Assembly: GCF_001693255.1 (NCBI RefSeq)
Contig: NZ_CP016474.1
Location: 2,993,092-3,057,091 of the forward strand
DNA: 64,000 nt
Source: Picosynechococcus sp. PCC 7003
GTDB lineage: Bacteria > Cyanobacteriota > Cyanobacteriia > Cyanobacteriales > MRBY01
Reading direction: 5' to 3'
The notes beneath the pieces are model-generated. The model saw only the letters and a program-made list of their open reading frames with translations. It made no database searches and was not told the DNA's origin. Positions 1 through 8,613 of the stretch are shown one piece after another (positions within the stretch are counted from its first letter, which is position 1; each line of letters begins with the position of its first letter). Position numbers and translations under genes: made by a program.

Positions 1-143
1 CCCTCGAACAACTAGAAGCCACCAATGAAGCCGCCCACCGACAACTCGCCAGAGAAGCCACAACGGCGATCGCCCAACTCAGTGAAGATAGCCAAGTGCT
101 GAACCATGTGCGGGAAATTATTCACTTCTGGAAACAAGCTTAG
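1..143 (+). CDS. C-terminal end of a truncated gene, function unknown
   Basis: An open frame enters from the left edge (codons in phase with position 3) and runs to a TAG at 141-143, giving 46 visible residues. The peptide is rich in Glu, Ala, Gln and Leu and looks helical or coiled-coil, ending in H-F-W-K-Q-A. It contains a HIP1-like site read as T-A-I-A-Q. Too little is visible to name a family. It is on the same strand as the next gene, 80 bases downstream. Confidence 0.5.
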   Translation, partial: LEQLEATNEAAHRQLAREATTAIAQLSEDSQVLNHVREIIHFWKQA

Positions 144-223
144 GCCCAGGGTTTGAGCCGCTGCGCCTTAATGGTCAAAAAGTCCCGATAGAATAGGAAC
201 AAAATATCATCCCCGCAATCACT

Positions 224-589
224 ATGCCTCAGTTTTTGTTGACCTGGTTCGCGACGGCTGGCTCCCTCTTTCTCACGGCGACCATTGTCCCTGGTTTAGA
301 AATTAATGGTAATGGCCTGACCACAGCCTTGATCGGGGCGATCGCCCTTGGGTTTGTCAATGCCATTGTTAAACCAATTTTGATCCTCTTTACCCTGCCT
401 CTAACCATTCTGACCCTCGGTTTGTTTCTCCTCGTCGTCAATGCGATCGCCTTGGGGTTAGTCGGCTACCTAACACCAGGTTTAGAAGTCAATGGCTTTT
501 TCCCAGCGGTGATTGGTTCCTTGGTACTGACCTTTATTTCGAGCTTAATCAATCAACTCCTCGGTCAAGACGACGAACTCACCGAATAA
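224..589 (+). CDS. Phage holin family (4-TM, DUF360-like) membrane protein
   Basis: A 121-residue protein made almost entirely of four hydrophobic helices, roughly residues 7-27, 33-52, 56-83 and 91-113. Helix-breaking Gly/Pro stretches such as P-G-L-E-I-N-G and P-G-L-E-V-N-G sit between them, and the tail is acidic (Q-D-D-E-L-T-E). This layout, length and N-G repetition fit the PF04020-type small membrane proteins called 'phage holin family' in bacterial chromosomes. Despite the name they are usually not in prophages, and nothing phage-like surrounds this one. Cellular role is unknown. The start ATG at 224 leaves no room for a longer helix upstream. Confidence 0.75.
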   Translation: MPQFLLTWFATAGSLFLTATIVPGLEINGNGLTTALIGAIALGFVNAIVKPILILFTLPLTILTLGLFLLVVNAIALGLVGYLTPGLEVNGFFPAVIGSLVLTFISSLINQLLGQDDELTE

Positions 590-697
590 TCTTTTTTCGT
601 CACTCATGCCATGAAAAATTCCGCCTCCTAGTAGTGAACCAGGGGGCAATTTGCTTTTATGCTTAGGGAGAAAATTGGCAACCTTTACCCAAAATCT

Positions 698-1432
698 ATG
701 GCAACTGCGGAAAATCTCTTGGTCGTAAATGACGTCCATGCAGGATATATCAAAGATCTAAATATTCTCCAGGGCATTAACTTTCGGATCGCTCCCGGAG
801 AATTGGTAGTGGTCATTGGCCCCAATGGCGCAGGAAAATCGACCCTCGCTAAAACTATTTTTGGTCTCTTGACCCCCAACCAAGGCAGCATCACGTTTAA
901 AGGAAAATCCATTACCGACCTCCGTCCCAACCAAATTGTGCAACGGGGTATGTGTTACGTCCCCCAGATTCAAAACGTCTTTGCCAACCTGAGTATCGAA
1001 GAAAATTTAGAAATGGGGGCCTTTGTGCGGTCTGGCTCCTTAGAAAATCTCAAGGAACAAATTTATACGATGTTCCCCGTCCTCAAACAACGGCGCAAAC
1101 AACGGGCAGGCACCCTCTCTGGGGGCGAAAGACAAATGTTAGCGATGGGTCGGGCTTTGATGTTAGACCCGGACCTCTTAGTCCTGGATGAACCTTCGGC
1201 GGCCCTTTCACCGATCCTTGTGGCCAGTGTTTTTGAACAAATCAAAGCGGTTAATCAATTGGGCAAGGCGATTATGCTCGTGGAACAGAACGCGAAAAAA
1301 GCGTTGGAATTTGCTGATCGGGGCTATGTTTTAGAAAGTGGTTGCGATCGCTTCGAGGGCACAGGTCAAGATTTACTGACGAACCCAAAGGTCGGAGAAC
1401 TCTACCTCGGTGCCGCCTACAAAGAGACTTAG
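698..1432 (+). CDS. natE: LivF/NatE-type amino-acid ABC transporter ATP-binding protein
   Basis: ATPase subunit of a branched-chain or neutral amino-acid importer; it would sit on the inner face of the plasma membrane and drive permeases encoded elsewhere. Counting from the ATG at 698, Walker A G-P-N-G-A-G-K-S-T is at residues 41-49, the signature L-S-G-G-E-R-Q at about 140-146 and Walker B L-L-V-L-D-E-P at about 160-166. The switch region reads V-E-Q-N rather than a histidine loop, which is typical of LivF. Thus the family call is firm; the name natE (cyanobacterial N-I system) is inferred. An upstream in-frame ATG at 659 would add 13 residues and has a G-rich stretch before it, so the start is uncertain. 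No permease or binding-protein gene is adjacent, as is common for the scattered nat genes of cyanobacteria. Confidence 0.85.
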   Translation: MATAENLLVVNDVHAGYIKDLNILQGINFRIAPGELVVVIGPNGAGKSTLAKTIFGLLTPNQGSITFKGKSITDLRPNQIVQRGMCYVPQIQNVFANLSIEENLEMGAFVRSGSLENLKEQIYTMFPVLKQRRKQRAGTLSGGERQMLAMGRALMLDPDLLVLDEPSAALSPILVASVFEQIKAVNQLGKAIMLVEQNAKKALEFADRGYVLESGCDRFEGTGQDLLTNPKVGELYLGAAYKET

Positions 1433-1463
1433 ATTCGCTACAGTAAAAATTAGAGCTTGGGTA

Positions 1464-2159
1464 ATGGCGGTCGTGGTGAAGTTTCTGGACAATCTGAAAA
1501 CCTCTTGGCAGCAATGGCGGCGATCGCCAGAGACCCCGGACGTGATCGACGTGACCGCAGAACCCATCGAAGCGCCACCCCAAGCATCCTCCCCTAAGCC
1601 TTGGCAAAAGATTATTGAGAGATTCCGCCCAGCCCAGCCAGCAGCCACGACTCTCCACGACGACCTCGAAGAACAGGTTAAGGCAAATTTACGGGAGCAA
1701 AATAAAACCCGCATTGCCCAGGTATTCCAACGGTTTGCCCAGGGGGTAACGCCAGCGGATATTGAAAAAATTAAAGCTCATCTAGGGGAGATGCGCCGGG
1801 GGCCAATCAAAGATATTTGGCAAAAGGTACAAGGCCTCGCCCAACTGATTAAAGATCCGAATGTGGCATGGCGGTCAAAAACAATGGCGATCGCCGCATT
1901 ACTGTATTTAGTTTCGCCCCTCGATGCGGTGCCGGATGCGATTCCTTTTGCGGGGTTGGCCGATGATGCGGCGGTAATTATTGCAGTGGGTTCGACCCTC
2001 GCCTTCGAGTTAGAAAAATACATGACCCGTCAGGCAGAGAAAAAGGCCGAAATTGAAATCAAAAAGCACACCACCAACGTCAGAATCACGCTTCTCGGTA
2101 GTATTGCCGCAGCGGCGATCGCCATTATCGTCAAATTAATTCTCAATTATTTAGCTTAA
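1464..2159 (+). CDS. DUF1232 (YkvA-like) membrane-associated protein
   Basis: A 231-residue protein. The diagnostic part is near residues 130-175: K-T-M-A-I-A-A-L-L-Y-L-V-S-P-L-D-A-V-P-D, followed by I-P-F-A-G-L-A-D-D-A-A-V. This S-P-x-D-x-x-P-D plus G-x-x-D-D pattern defines DUF1232. The first 130 residues are hydrophilic with a Pro/Ala-rich stretch, and a hydrophobic helix closes the protein (about residues 207-230), suggesting C-terminal membrane anchoring. I chose the ATG at 1464; the open frame extends up to 1410 but would overlap natE. No function has been established for the family that would let me be more specific. Confidence 0.75.
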   Translation: MAVVVKFLDNLKTSWQQWRRSPETPDVIDVTAEPIEAPPQASSPKPWQKIIERFRPAQPAATTLHDDLEEQVKANLREQNKTRIAQVFQRFAQGVTPADIEKIKAHLGEMRRGPIKDIWQKVQGLAQLIKDPNVAWRSKTMAIAALLYLVSPLDAVPDAIPFAGLADDAAVIIAVGSTLAFELEKYMTRQAEKKAEIEIKKHTTNVRITLLGSIAAAAIAIIVKLILNYLA

Positions 2160-2213
2160 TCATTTATTAATCATAAAAACGACGAATTCAGCAAACACTT
2201 ATTATGCAAGCTT

Positions 2214-2368
2214 AGAGCTAATTTATAAAGCCCTCCGCCCCCAGTCTAGGATGGATTTTTAGTCAATTAATGGAATCAAAGTCCCCCATTTTACCGGAGC
2301 TTTAGTGAGGAGATTTAGGGGGTAAACCAATAAATTTATTTACTTTATAAATAGCCTTCTACAGTGAA
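2214..2368. repeat. MITE-like dispersed repeat, copy 1
   Basis: This 155-base stretch matches 58487-58641 along its full length with the same spacing. Both copies carry an imperfect terminal inverted repeat: GCTAATTTATAAAG at 2217-2230 against the complement of CTTTATAAATAGC at 2343-2355. A shared core runs ACCGGAGCTTTAGTGAGG then AGATTTAGGGGG. No open frame is present. The right end overlaps the stop codon region of the MscS gene. A core fragment occurs inverted at about 19529-19575. Confidence 0.7.
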
Positions 2369-3291
2369 GAATGACTATGATCATTGCGTAGACGAACATC
2401 AAAAACTGGTGATTCAACCAAATGAACAGTAGTAGAAGCAATACTGACCTGTCCTTGTGTTTTCGTGAACGCATCAAGGATTTGCGTAAACAGTTGATCT
2501 TTGATGGAGCGGCGCTGTTTATAGTTCACCACGTATCGCAAAGTAAATTCCATCCAATTATCTGTCAGAAAAAGTGTCACCCTTGGTTCAATTTTGGCGT
2601 TTTCGATTAAATATTTCTTAAGCATTTTCTGCCAATATTTTTTTGCAGACAATACTATCTCCTCACTTACCACTTCATTTAATACGCGATCCAAGATTTC
2701 TCTAGCTAACTGAGGATTGCTACCATATTTTACTGGGATCTTTATTTCATCCCAGAGAAATGGAAAATCTCCTGAATAGTTAAATACAGGTTCCTTAAAG
2801 ACAAAGCTATTGGCAATACGTACAATTCTTCCGGTATAAAGATCAGAGTCTACCCATTCACCCAATTCCATAACCGTAGTACGCAAAATCCCAATATCAA
2901 TTACATCTCCTTTAATGCCACCCAGTTGAACACGGTCACCCGGTTTATAAAAATCCCCAAACGAAATCGCAATCCAGCCTGCAATGCTACTGATAACTTC
3001 CTGTAAAGCAAATGTAATGCCGGCACTGGCAACCCCAACTGCAACGGTAAGTCCTCCTAGTCGATCTTTAAAAACAATCGTAATAAAAACAAAGCCAGCA
3101 AGATAACCCAAAAAAGCGACAAGTTTACGGGCATAGTATCGACCATCAGAATCTTTGAGATAGCGAGTTAGTGAATATTGAAAAAAACGAATCAAAAAGC
3201 TGATTGTTATGATCCCAACAATCGCAAATGTGAACTTGATAAGCATTGGGTCGCGATACAAAGACTGGATCAACTCGATTAGCTGTGCCAT
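2359..3291 (-). CDS. MscS-family mechanosensitive ion channel
   Basis: A 310-residue membrane protein. Three hydrophobic segments occupy about residues 18-38, 60-77 and 85-110. The last one resembles the MscS pore helix (G-V-A-S-A-G-I-T-F-A-L-Q-E-V) and leads into the conserved beta domain G-D-F-Y-K-P-G-D-R-V. The rest is a soluble C-terminal vestibule-like domain. Such channels open on hypo-osmotic shock and release solutes, which fits a strain that accumulates glucosylglycerol. An upstream GTG at 3300 is possible, but the ATG at 3291 gives a normal N-terminus. The gene stands alone; its 3' end abuts the dispersed repeat. Confidence 0.85.
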   Translation of the reverse strand: MAQLIELIQSLYRDPMLIKFTFAIVGIITISFLIRFFQYSLTRYLKDSDGRYYARKLVAFLGYLAGFVFITIVFKDRLGGLTVAVGVASAGITFALQEVISSIAGWIAISFGDFYKPGDRVQLGGIKGDVIDIGILRTTVMELGEWVDSDLYTGRIVRIANSFVFKEPVFNYSGDFPFLWDEIKIPVKYGSNPQLAREILDRVLNEVVSEEIVLSAKKYWQKMLKKYLIENAKIEPRVTLFLTDNWMEFTLRYVVNYKQRRSIKDQLFTQILDAFTKTQGQVSIASTTVHLVESPVFDVRLRNDHSHSSL

Positions 3292-3549
3292 TGCATTCAC
3301 ATCTCAATCAAAAAAGAATAATTTTATTATGCCCATCAGATCATATTTTTGACTGCCGACTTTACATTTATACTTGATTAAATAAAAAGAGACTTAACGT
3401 ATTGAACAATATTTACTAAAAAATATTTCATTGAATTTAAGGAAATGTTCGCTATCGCCATTAGCATCTTGAATGTTTTGTCATCTTAAGCAACAAGCTT
3501 TACGAAAAAAATACACATATACAGGCATTCCTAAAACTTTGAGGGGTGG

Positions 3550-3729
3550 TTATTGACCCCAGATAATTTCTTGCAACCGATCCACCATTTCCAGCACAAA
3601 TAATTTCTCTCCTGTTTCCTGACAAACCCTAGCCGGTACATTTTCCAGGATGTAAACTTTCCCAGCAATTTCCTCAGAATAGGTCACAAAAGCATCAACA
3701 AACGTTTTCTGAAAATCAGTGTCGTCCAT
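3550..3729 (-). CDS. Small YgiT-like putative antitoxin remnant (59 aa)
   Basis: A short frame with an ATG (complement of 3727-3729) and TAA (complement of 3550-3552). The C-terminal half contains V-P-A-R-V-C-Q-E-T-G-E-K-L-F followed by V-D-R-L-Q-E-I, which resembles the second half of YgiT-type zinc-finger antitoxins (V-P-A-x-V-C-x-x-C-G-E). The second cysteine is replaced and the first CxxC is absent, so zinc binding is unlikely. An AGGAAA stretch lies upstream of the ATG. No toxin-like partner is next to it: purE lies 40 bases upstream. It could be a degenerate or stand-alone member. Moderate confidence that it is translated. Confidence 0.5.
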   Translation of the reverse strand: MDDTDFQKTFVDAFVTYSEEIAGKVYILENVPARVCQETGEKLFVLEMVDRLQEIIWGQ

Positions 3730-3769
3730 CTACCAATTTCCTGTAGGAACTTCCCCATTTTGCAAAGCA

Positions 3770-4294
3770 CTACATCTGCTTGAGGTAATCTTCATAACCA
3801 ATTGCCGTTAATTGAGTTTGTTTATCGAGCACCATATCCTTAAGGCTCTGGCGATAGGCTTGCACCTGTTTCAGTAGCTCTGGATCGAAAGCACCTAACA
3901 TTTGTACTGCCAACAAACCTGCATTGGTCGCATTGCCAATCGCCACCGTCGCCACCGGAATACCACGGGGCATTTGCACGATGGAGTAGAGAGAATCCAC
4001 GCCACTGAGGGTACTGGTTTTGACGGGCACCCCAATCACCGGCAAAGGCGTCAGAGCGGCGACCATCCCCGGTAAGTGCGCAGCTCCACCTGCCCCCGCA
4101 ATAATCACCTTTAAACCCCGTTCATGGGCTGTTTGGGCATATTCCACCATGCGCTCCGGGGTACGATGGGCAGACACAATGCCAACCTCGTGGGGAATAT
4201 TAAATTGTCTACAGATGGCGATCGCCGCTTCCATCGTGGGAAGATCAGAATCGCTCCCCATAATGATGCCAACCAGGGGATTAATTACACTCAT
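3770..4294 (-). CDS. purE: N5-carboxyaminoimidazole ribonucleotide mutase
   Basis: PurE moves the carboxyl group of N5-CAIR to give CAIR in cytoplasmic purine synthesis. The 174-residue protein begins with the class I motif [14 protein letters not shown] at about residues 8-21. It also contains the conserved S-A-H-R-T-P (about 41-46), [11 protein letters not shown] (about 67-77) and [19 protein letters not shown] motifs, the last surrounding the substrate site. Length is normal for the family. It is divergent from nagA, with only 13 bases between the two start codons, so the two promoters must overlap the coding ends or be shared. Confidence 0.97.
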   Translation of the reverse strand: MSVINPLVGIIMGSDSDLPTMEAAIAICRQFNIPHEVGIVSAHRTPERMVEYAQTAHERGLKVIIAGAGGAAHLPGMVAALTPLPVIGVPVKTSTLSGVDSLYSIVQMPRGIPVATVAIGNATNAGLLAVQMLGAFDPELLKQVQAYRQSLKDMVLDKQTQLTAIGYEDYLKQM

Positions 4295-4307
4295 AGGTTT
4301 TTAGCTC

Positions 4308-5480
4308 ATGTATGTCATGCCGACTACCCATCATAAACAAAGGGAGAACTCTGCACAAACCCTGATTAGGGCGCGTCTTGTCGGTTTAGAAGGTCAATTT
4401 TGGTTGCGATTAGATGCAAATCGTTGTTTAACGCACCTAGAGCCAATGGAAACCGAAATCCCTCTCGAATTTCAAGAAAATACCCAGGATATTGCCGGAG
4501 ATTTATTATCCCTGGGGGGAGTGGACTTACAGATTAACGGTGGCCTAGGTTTAGCGTTTCCGGAAGTGACCCAGGCGGATCTGCCAGAACTCCAAGCAAT
4601 TTGTGATTATCTTTGGGGCCAGGGCATTGACGCTTTTTGTCCGACCATCGTTACCACTTCTTTAGAAAATATCCGGCGATCGCTGGCTGTTTTTGCTGAA
4701 CTTTGGAGAGACCCGAAACCCAATACAGCAAAAATCCTAGGGATACATTTAGAAGGGCCATTTCTCAATTACGAAAAACGAGGTGCCCACCCGGCACAAT
4801 ATCTACAACCCTTGACCCTGAAAAATGTGCAAGAAGTCATCGGTGAATTTGCCCCGATGATCAAAATCATTACCCTTGCTCCGGAACTCGACCCCACCAA
4901 TAAATGTGTGGAATATCTGCGCTCGTTGGGAATTGTTGTTAGTTTGGGTCACTCCCTCGCTACAGAAACAGAAGCCAATCAAGCCTTTGCCCATGGCGCA
5001 ACGATGATCACCCACGCCTTTAACGCGATGCCCAGTTTGCATCACCGGGAGGCCGGTTTATTAGGAACAGCGATGGTTAACCCTAATGTTCACTGTGGTT
5101 TTATCGCCGATGGCCAGCACGTCAATCCCACGATGTTAGAAATTTTTTTGCGGGCCGCGAAACACCCTTTTTTAGTCAGCGATGCCCTCGCGCCCATTGG
5201 TCTACCCGATGGGGTATATCCCTGGGACGATCGCCAAATTACAGTTACCCATGGCACGGCTCGCCTGGATAATGGCACCCTGTCCGGCACGACGTTACCG
5301 CTATTTGAAGGGGTCAAAAATCTTGTCCAGTGGGGGATTTGTGATTTAGAAAAGGCGATCGCCTTAGCCACCCTCGCCCCCAGAAAAGCCCTGGGCATAC
5401 CGACTTGGACGACGGGCAAACCCATCAACCTTTTGCGCTGGCAAGCAGTGGATGACACCATTGAATTTAGCTGGCTTTAG
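4308..5480 (+). CDS. nagA: N-acetylglucosamine-6-phosphate deacetylase
   Basis: Amidohydrolase that removes acetate from GlcNAc-6-phosphate, feeding amino-sugar recycling. The 390-residue protein shows the metal and active-site motifs in order: G-V-D-L-Q-I-N-G-G at about 73-81, H-L-E-G-P-F-L near 148, S-L-G-H-S (metal His) near 212, T-H-A-F-N-A-M (metal His) near 235, and V-S-D-A-L-A-P (catalytic Asp) near 292. An ATG at 4317 is an alternative start. The stop overlaps the convergent downstream gene by three to four bases. No other nag gene is nearby. Confidence 0.92.
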   Translation: MYVMPTTHHKQRENSAQTLIRARLVGLEGQFWLRLDANRCLTHLEPMETEIPLEFQENTQDIAGDLLSLGGVDLQINGGLGLAFPEVTQADLPELQAICDYLWGQGIDAFCPTIVTTSLENIRRSLAVFAELWRDPKPNTAKILGIHLEGPFLNYEKRGAHPAQYLQPLTLKNVQEVIGEFAPMIKIITLAPELDPTNKCVEYLRSLGIVVSLGHSLATETEANQAFAHGATMITHAFNAMPSLHHREAGLLGTAMVNPNVHCGFIADGQHVNPTMLEIFLRAAKHPFLVSDALAPIGLPDGVYPWDDRQITVTHGTARLDNGTLSGTTLPLFEGVKNLVQWGICDLEKAIALATLAPRKALGIPTWTTGKPINLLRWQAVDDTIEFSWL

Positions 5481-6460
5481 TGAATTTTTTCGACGTGCCA
5501 ACCGGTTTGGGCACCAATCCTACCTGCTTTGATAAACCGCCAATTGCCCCGCTCAAAGCTCTTTTTCCCTTTTTTTAGGCTGGGTTGAACGCCGATTAAC
5601 TGGGCCACTTCATCCGTCGAAATCATCCAACCTGCCGTCGCCGCCTGTTCTAAAATGCTGAGATAAGCCAGGGGATTTGAAGCTTGACGGGAGTCCGAAA
5701 CAGCTGCTTCTACTCTGGCGAGATGTTGGGCGATCGCCATCATTTGCGTTCTCATTTCTGCCAGTTGATCCCTTAGATCTTGCACAGTCTCTTCTAAAGA
5801 AATTGTTGTCGCTGCCGATGTGTCCCTTGGCGTAGGATTCACTGTTTCCGGCTCTGCTACGGCTTCGGGCTGGGGTGGCGGAACAGTTGAGAGCGGTTCA
5901 GGAGAATTTGCTGACGTTGCTGGTGGTGCATCATCCCAAGGATCTGGGGCCAACTGATTCGCCTTCTGCAGATTCGGCTGAAAATCATGGGTTTGAATCC
6001 AAGTGCGATTGACAGCAGTGGCCAAATCCTGGAGATAGGCTGCCGTTTGGGGTTTGCCTTGCTCTTCAAATTGTTTAGCCACTTCCTTCATCAACTTCAC
6101 CAGATCTGGGGTAATCAGCTGTTGATTCGCAGCTAAAATTTGCTGCTCTTCTCCCCGACGACAATGCAAAAGCGCTTCGATCAATTGGGCATAGGCTTGG
6201 GTGGTGGCATCGGGTTGGGGCGCGACCGAATTCGGCTGGGTGAGAATATGATGTAATTTGCCCGCCCAGTTGTGGAGGTAGCGAGCCCCATTCAGTTCAC
6301 CTTCCGCCGCAAGGTAGTTGGCCACCTGTTCCATCACTTCAATAAATTGGGCATCCACAAGCTGCTCATTTTGCCGGAGGACAATCCACTCTTCACCCCG
6401 GCGGCAGTTTAAGAGTTTTTGTACCAAGTCAAGGTAAGCTTTCAGATTTTTCTGTTCCAT
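5477..6460 (-). CDS. Cyanobacterial protein with duplicated helical domain, function unknown
   Basis: A 327-residue protein with three visible parts. Residues 1-150 hold two copies of a helical unit of about 65-70 residues. Both have the pattern L-L-x-C-R-R-G-E-E followed by N-x-Q-L-[VI], then V-x-x-x-E/Q-G and A-x-Y-L. This unit also occurs at the ends of cyanobacterial TPR or CHAT proteins. A Pro/Ala-rich linker leads to a predicted coiled coil around L-R-D-Q-L-A-E-M-R-T-Q-M. The last 60 residues form a basic Trp-containing domain (G-N-W-R-F-I-K-A-G-R). I chose ATG 6460 over the GTG at 6487. No enzymatic motif is visible; a scaffold or regulatory role is only a guess. Confidence 0.65.
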   Translation of the reverse strand: MEQKNLKAYLDLVQKLLNCRRGEEWIVLRQNEQLVDAQFIEVMEQVANYLAAEGELNGARYLHNWAGKLHHILTQPNSVAPQPDATTQAYAQLIEALLHCRRGEEQQILAANQQLITPDLVKLMKEVAKQFEEQGKPQTAAYLQDLATAVNRTWIQTHDFQPNLQKANQLAPDPWDDAPPATSANSPEPLSTVPPPQPEAVAEPETVNPTPRDTSAATTISLEETVQDLRDQLAEMRTQMMAIAQHLARVEAAVSDSRQASNPLAYLSILEQAATAGWMISTDEVAQLIGVQPSLKKGKKSFERGNWRFIKAGRIGAQTGWHVEKIH

Positions 6461-6586
6461 GGGGAATGGACTCAAAAATAGAACCACATATATTTACCCA
6501 TTGTGTCCTATTTTGGTGACATTTTAGCCAAGCGATTAAGACTTTACAGAGCTAAACAAATCAATGCGAAACACTTCATAATTCTC

Positions 6587-7300
6587 CTAAGGATAAACTT
6601 GGGGATAGTTAATAGGTTCGATGTAGTCACCATCACATTCATCCTTTAGGAGAAACCGATCGAGACTGAGATCTGTACCTGTAAATTGGTAAAATCCTAA
6701 ACTACCGCAATCCCCTAAACCTCTGCCTTTTGTAAAAATGCTAATAGTTTGGGTACTTGGATCATATTCTGAATAGCCAGCCCGGGTTACTTCTGTTTCT
6801 TTAATTAATTGTTGATCCGCATCTTGGTAGAAATAGGTAATCGGCAATGGCGTTAGATCAAACTGATCGCCGTCTCTTTGGTATAAAAAATAATCCTGGA
6901 GCAGTTGATAGGCCGTCGAGCCACAAACAAGGTGAACAAGATATTCATTTTCGCCTACACGGTAAACATTAGATGCAGCCTCTGTAAGCTCCGATTCAAA
7001 TCTAAACTCTTGGCAAAGCCCCAAGTTTTCCCGATTTTCTATGAGCTCCGGAATAATTTGTGCACGAATGTCGGGAGAGAGATAATCATTAGAATTTGTC
7101 TCTGATACTTCCTTTGTATCCGCTCCTTGAGAATTGACTAGAGGCAATGGTTCAGCGGGGACAGGAATCGGTTTTTCTGTAATATCGGTAGTTGTAGTTC
7201 CGTCGGGTTCAGGGGCAATGGGTTCAGAGCGATTTTGGCAACTGCTCAACCCCAAGCCAAAGCTCACTAGGGTACTACAAACGATATATTTAAACCTCAT
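6587..7300 (-). CDS. DUF1176-like lipoprotein
   Basis: The ATG at 7300 gives a 237-residue protein with a bacterial lipoprotein signal: basic start M-R-F-K-Y, hydrophobic core, and a lipobox L-S-S-C at about residues 18-21. A Pro/Thr/Glu-rich linker follows. The C-terminal two-thirds contains paired cysteines and the motif K-G-R-G-L-G-D-C-G-S typical of DUF1176, a secreted protein family without a known activity. It is likely anchored on the outside of the plasma membrane or in the outer membrane. The frame remains open to 7357, but that would bury the signal peptide. Confidence 0.7.
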   Translation of the reverse strand: MRFKYIVCSTLVSFGLGLSSCQNRSEPIAPEPDGTTTTDITEKPIPVPAEPLPLVNSQGADTKEVSETNSNDYLSPDIRAQIIPELIENRENLGLCQEFRFESELTEAASNVYRVGENEYLVHLVCGSTAYQLLQDYFLYQRDGDQFDLTPLPITYFYQDADQQLIKETEVTRAGYSEYDPSTQTISIFTKGRGLGDCGSLGFYQFTGTDLSLDRFLLKDECDGDYIEPINYPQVYP

Positions 7301-7346
7301 GTATCCGACCTCCATTGACGAAACCACAAGAAAATTTCCGAGTTTT

Positions 7347-8426
7347 TTAGAGGGCAAGGGAAGAACTTAATTTTGCAAAGATCATCCGCCCCGCAGAAGT
7401 TTGCAAAGATGAGGTAACGGTTACAGCAACATCAGAGCCCATAAATTCTTTTCCTTCTTCGACAACAACCATAGTGCCGTCTTCTAAATAACCAACCCCT
7501 TGTTTTTCCTCCTTCCCTTGCTTGAGGATTTTGACATCTAAATTATCCCCAGGGAGATAGATAGGCCGAATCGCTTGGGCGAGGTCATTAATATTTAAAA
7601 TCTCAACTTTTTGGAGATTGGCAACTTTTTGGAGGTTGTAATCGTTAGTTAATAAAATGCCATTAATCTCCTGGGCCAGATGGACTAATTTTGCATCAAC
7701 GGTATTAATATCATCGTAGTCTGCAGGGTTTACAGAAACCCGTTTCGGAAAACGATTTTGCATACTCTGGAGAATATCTAGGCCCCTTCTACCCTTCGCT
7801 CGCTTTTGGTCGTTGCTGGCGTCGGCGAGTTGCTGTAATTCGTTGAGGACAAAGATTGGAATCAGAATTTGTCCTTCGATAAAACCTGTTTTGAGGAGTT
7901 CTTCTAGGCGACCGTCAATGATACAGCTTGTGTCGATGATTTTTGTGGGGGAAGGACGGAGGGTGCCTTCGGCAACGAGGAGGGTATCTAAACTATTGGG
8001 GTTGATCAGCCGCAGAAAAGTACGTCCATGGACATCGGCGAGGCTCACACCAAGGTACGCAAAGGTGATACTACCGAGAATGGCAAAGGTGGGTTTCAGG
8101 AAACCAAACTCCGAAGGAATCGGCAACAGAAAAATGGGGGCAAGCATGAGATTTGCCACCAAAAGCCCAATCACTAAACCGACGGCCCGGGTAACGATAA
8201 TTTCGATGGGGGTGCGCCGAAATTGTTGTTCGAAGCGGCGATAGGTACTTTGGGCTAGGAGACCGATGGAGAGACCCAGTAGGGAAGCAAAACCTGCTCC
8301 AACCCACCGGAGCGCTTCAATGTTGGAGGCTTGGTCACGCACGGAGGCAGGGAGTAAATCAATGACATCAAATCCCACAAGGGCGATCGCCACCACAAAG
8401 ATCAGAACAAGGAAAATATCGAACAT
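7347..8426 (-). CDS. Membrane PIN/TRAM-domain protein (YacL-like)
   Basis: A 359-residue protein. The ATG at 8426 places four hydrophobic helices first, roughly residues 3-25, 38-60, 80-102 and 110-130. A PIN nuclease-like domain follows: D-T-S-C-I-I-D-G-R with the first acidic pair near residue 160, V-L-N-E-L-Q-Q-L, and D-A-K-L-V-H-L-A later, then L-L-T-N-D-Y-N. The C-terminus is a TRAM domain (L-P-G-D-N-L-D-V-K-I through G-R-M-I-F-A-K-L). The acidic residues expected for metal-dependent RNase activity are present. This architecture matches YacL-type proteins of Firmicutes and cyanobacteria, whose substrate is unknown to me. The upstream extension to a TTG at 8567 is disfavoured. Confidence 0.85.
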   Translation of the reverse strand: MFDIFLVLIFVVAIALVGFDVIDLLPASVRDQASNIEALRWVGAGFASLLGLSIGLLAQSTYRRFEQQFRRTPIEIIVTRAVGLVIGLLVANLMLAPIFLLPIPSEFGFLKPTFAILGSITFAYLGVSLADVHGRTFLRLINPNSLDTLLVAEGTLRPSPTKIIDTSCIIDGRLEELLKTGFIEGQILIPIFVLNELQQLADASNDQKRAKGRRGLDILQSMQNRFPKRVSVNPADYDDINTVDAKLVHLAQEINGILLTNDYNLQKVANLQKVEILNINDLAQAIRPIYLPGDNLDVKILKQGKEEKQGVGYLEDGTMVVVEEGKEFMGSDVAVTVTSSLQTSAGRMIFAKLSSSLAL

Positions 8427-8613
8427 AGGTCTTACCCGGCTATAAGTCCCAGTTTTAGGGGGAATTTGGGGTTTAGGATAATGGAGAATAATGCCCTCAT
8501 TATATCGGTGGGCCTTCCATTCCTTCGCGCCTCTGGGAATTAACAAAATTTGTTGATTTTTCCCCAAATTTTCCAGCTAAATGCTCCCTATCCTCCATTG
8601 AGGTTGTTCTACC

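Noticed and set aside
224-589. Holin-family name as evidence of a prophage
   Set aside because: No other phage gene is nearby; this family is a common chromosomal membrane protein.
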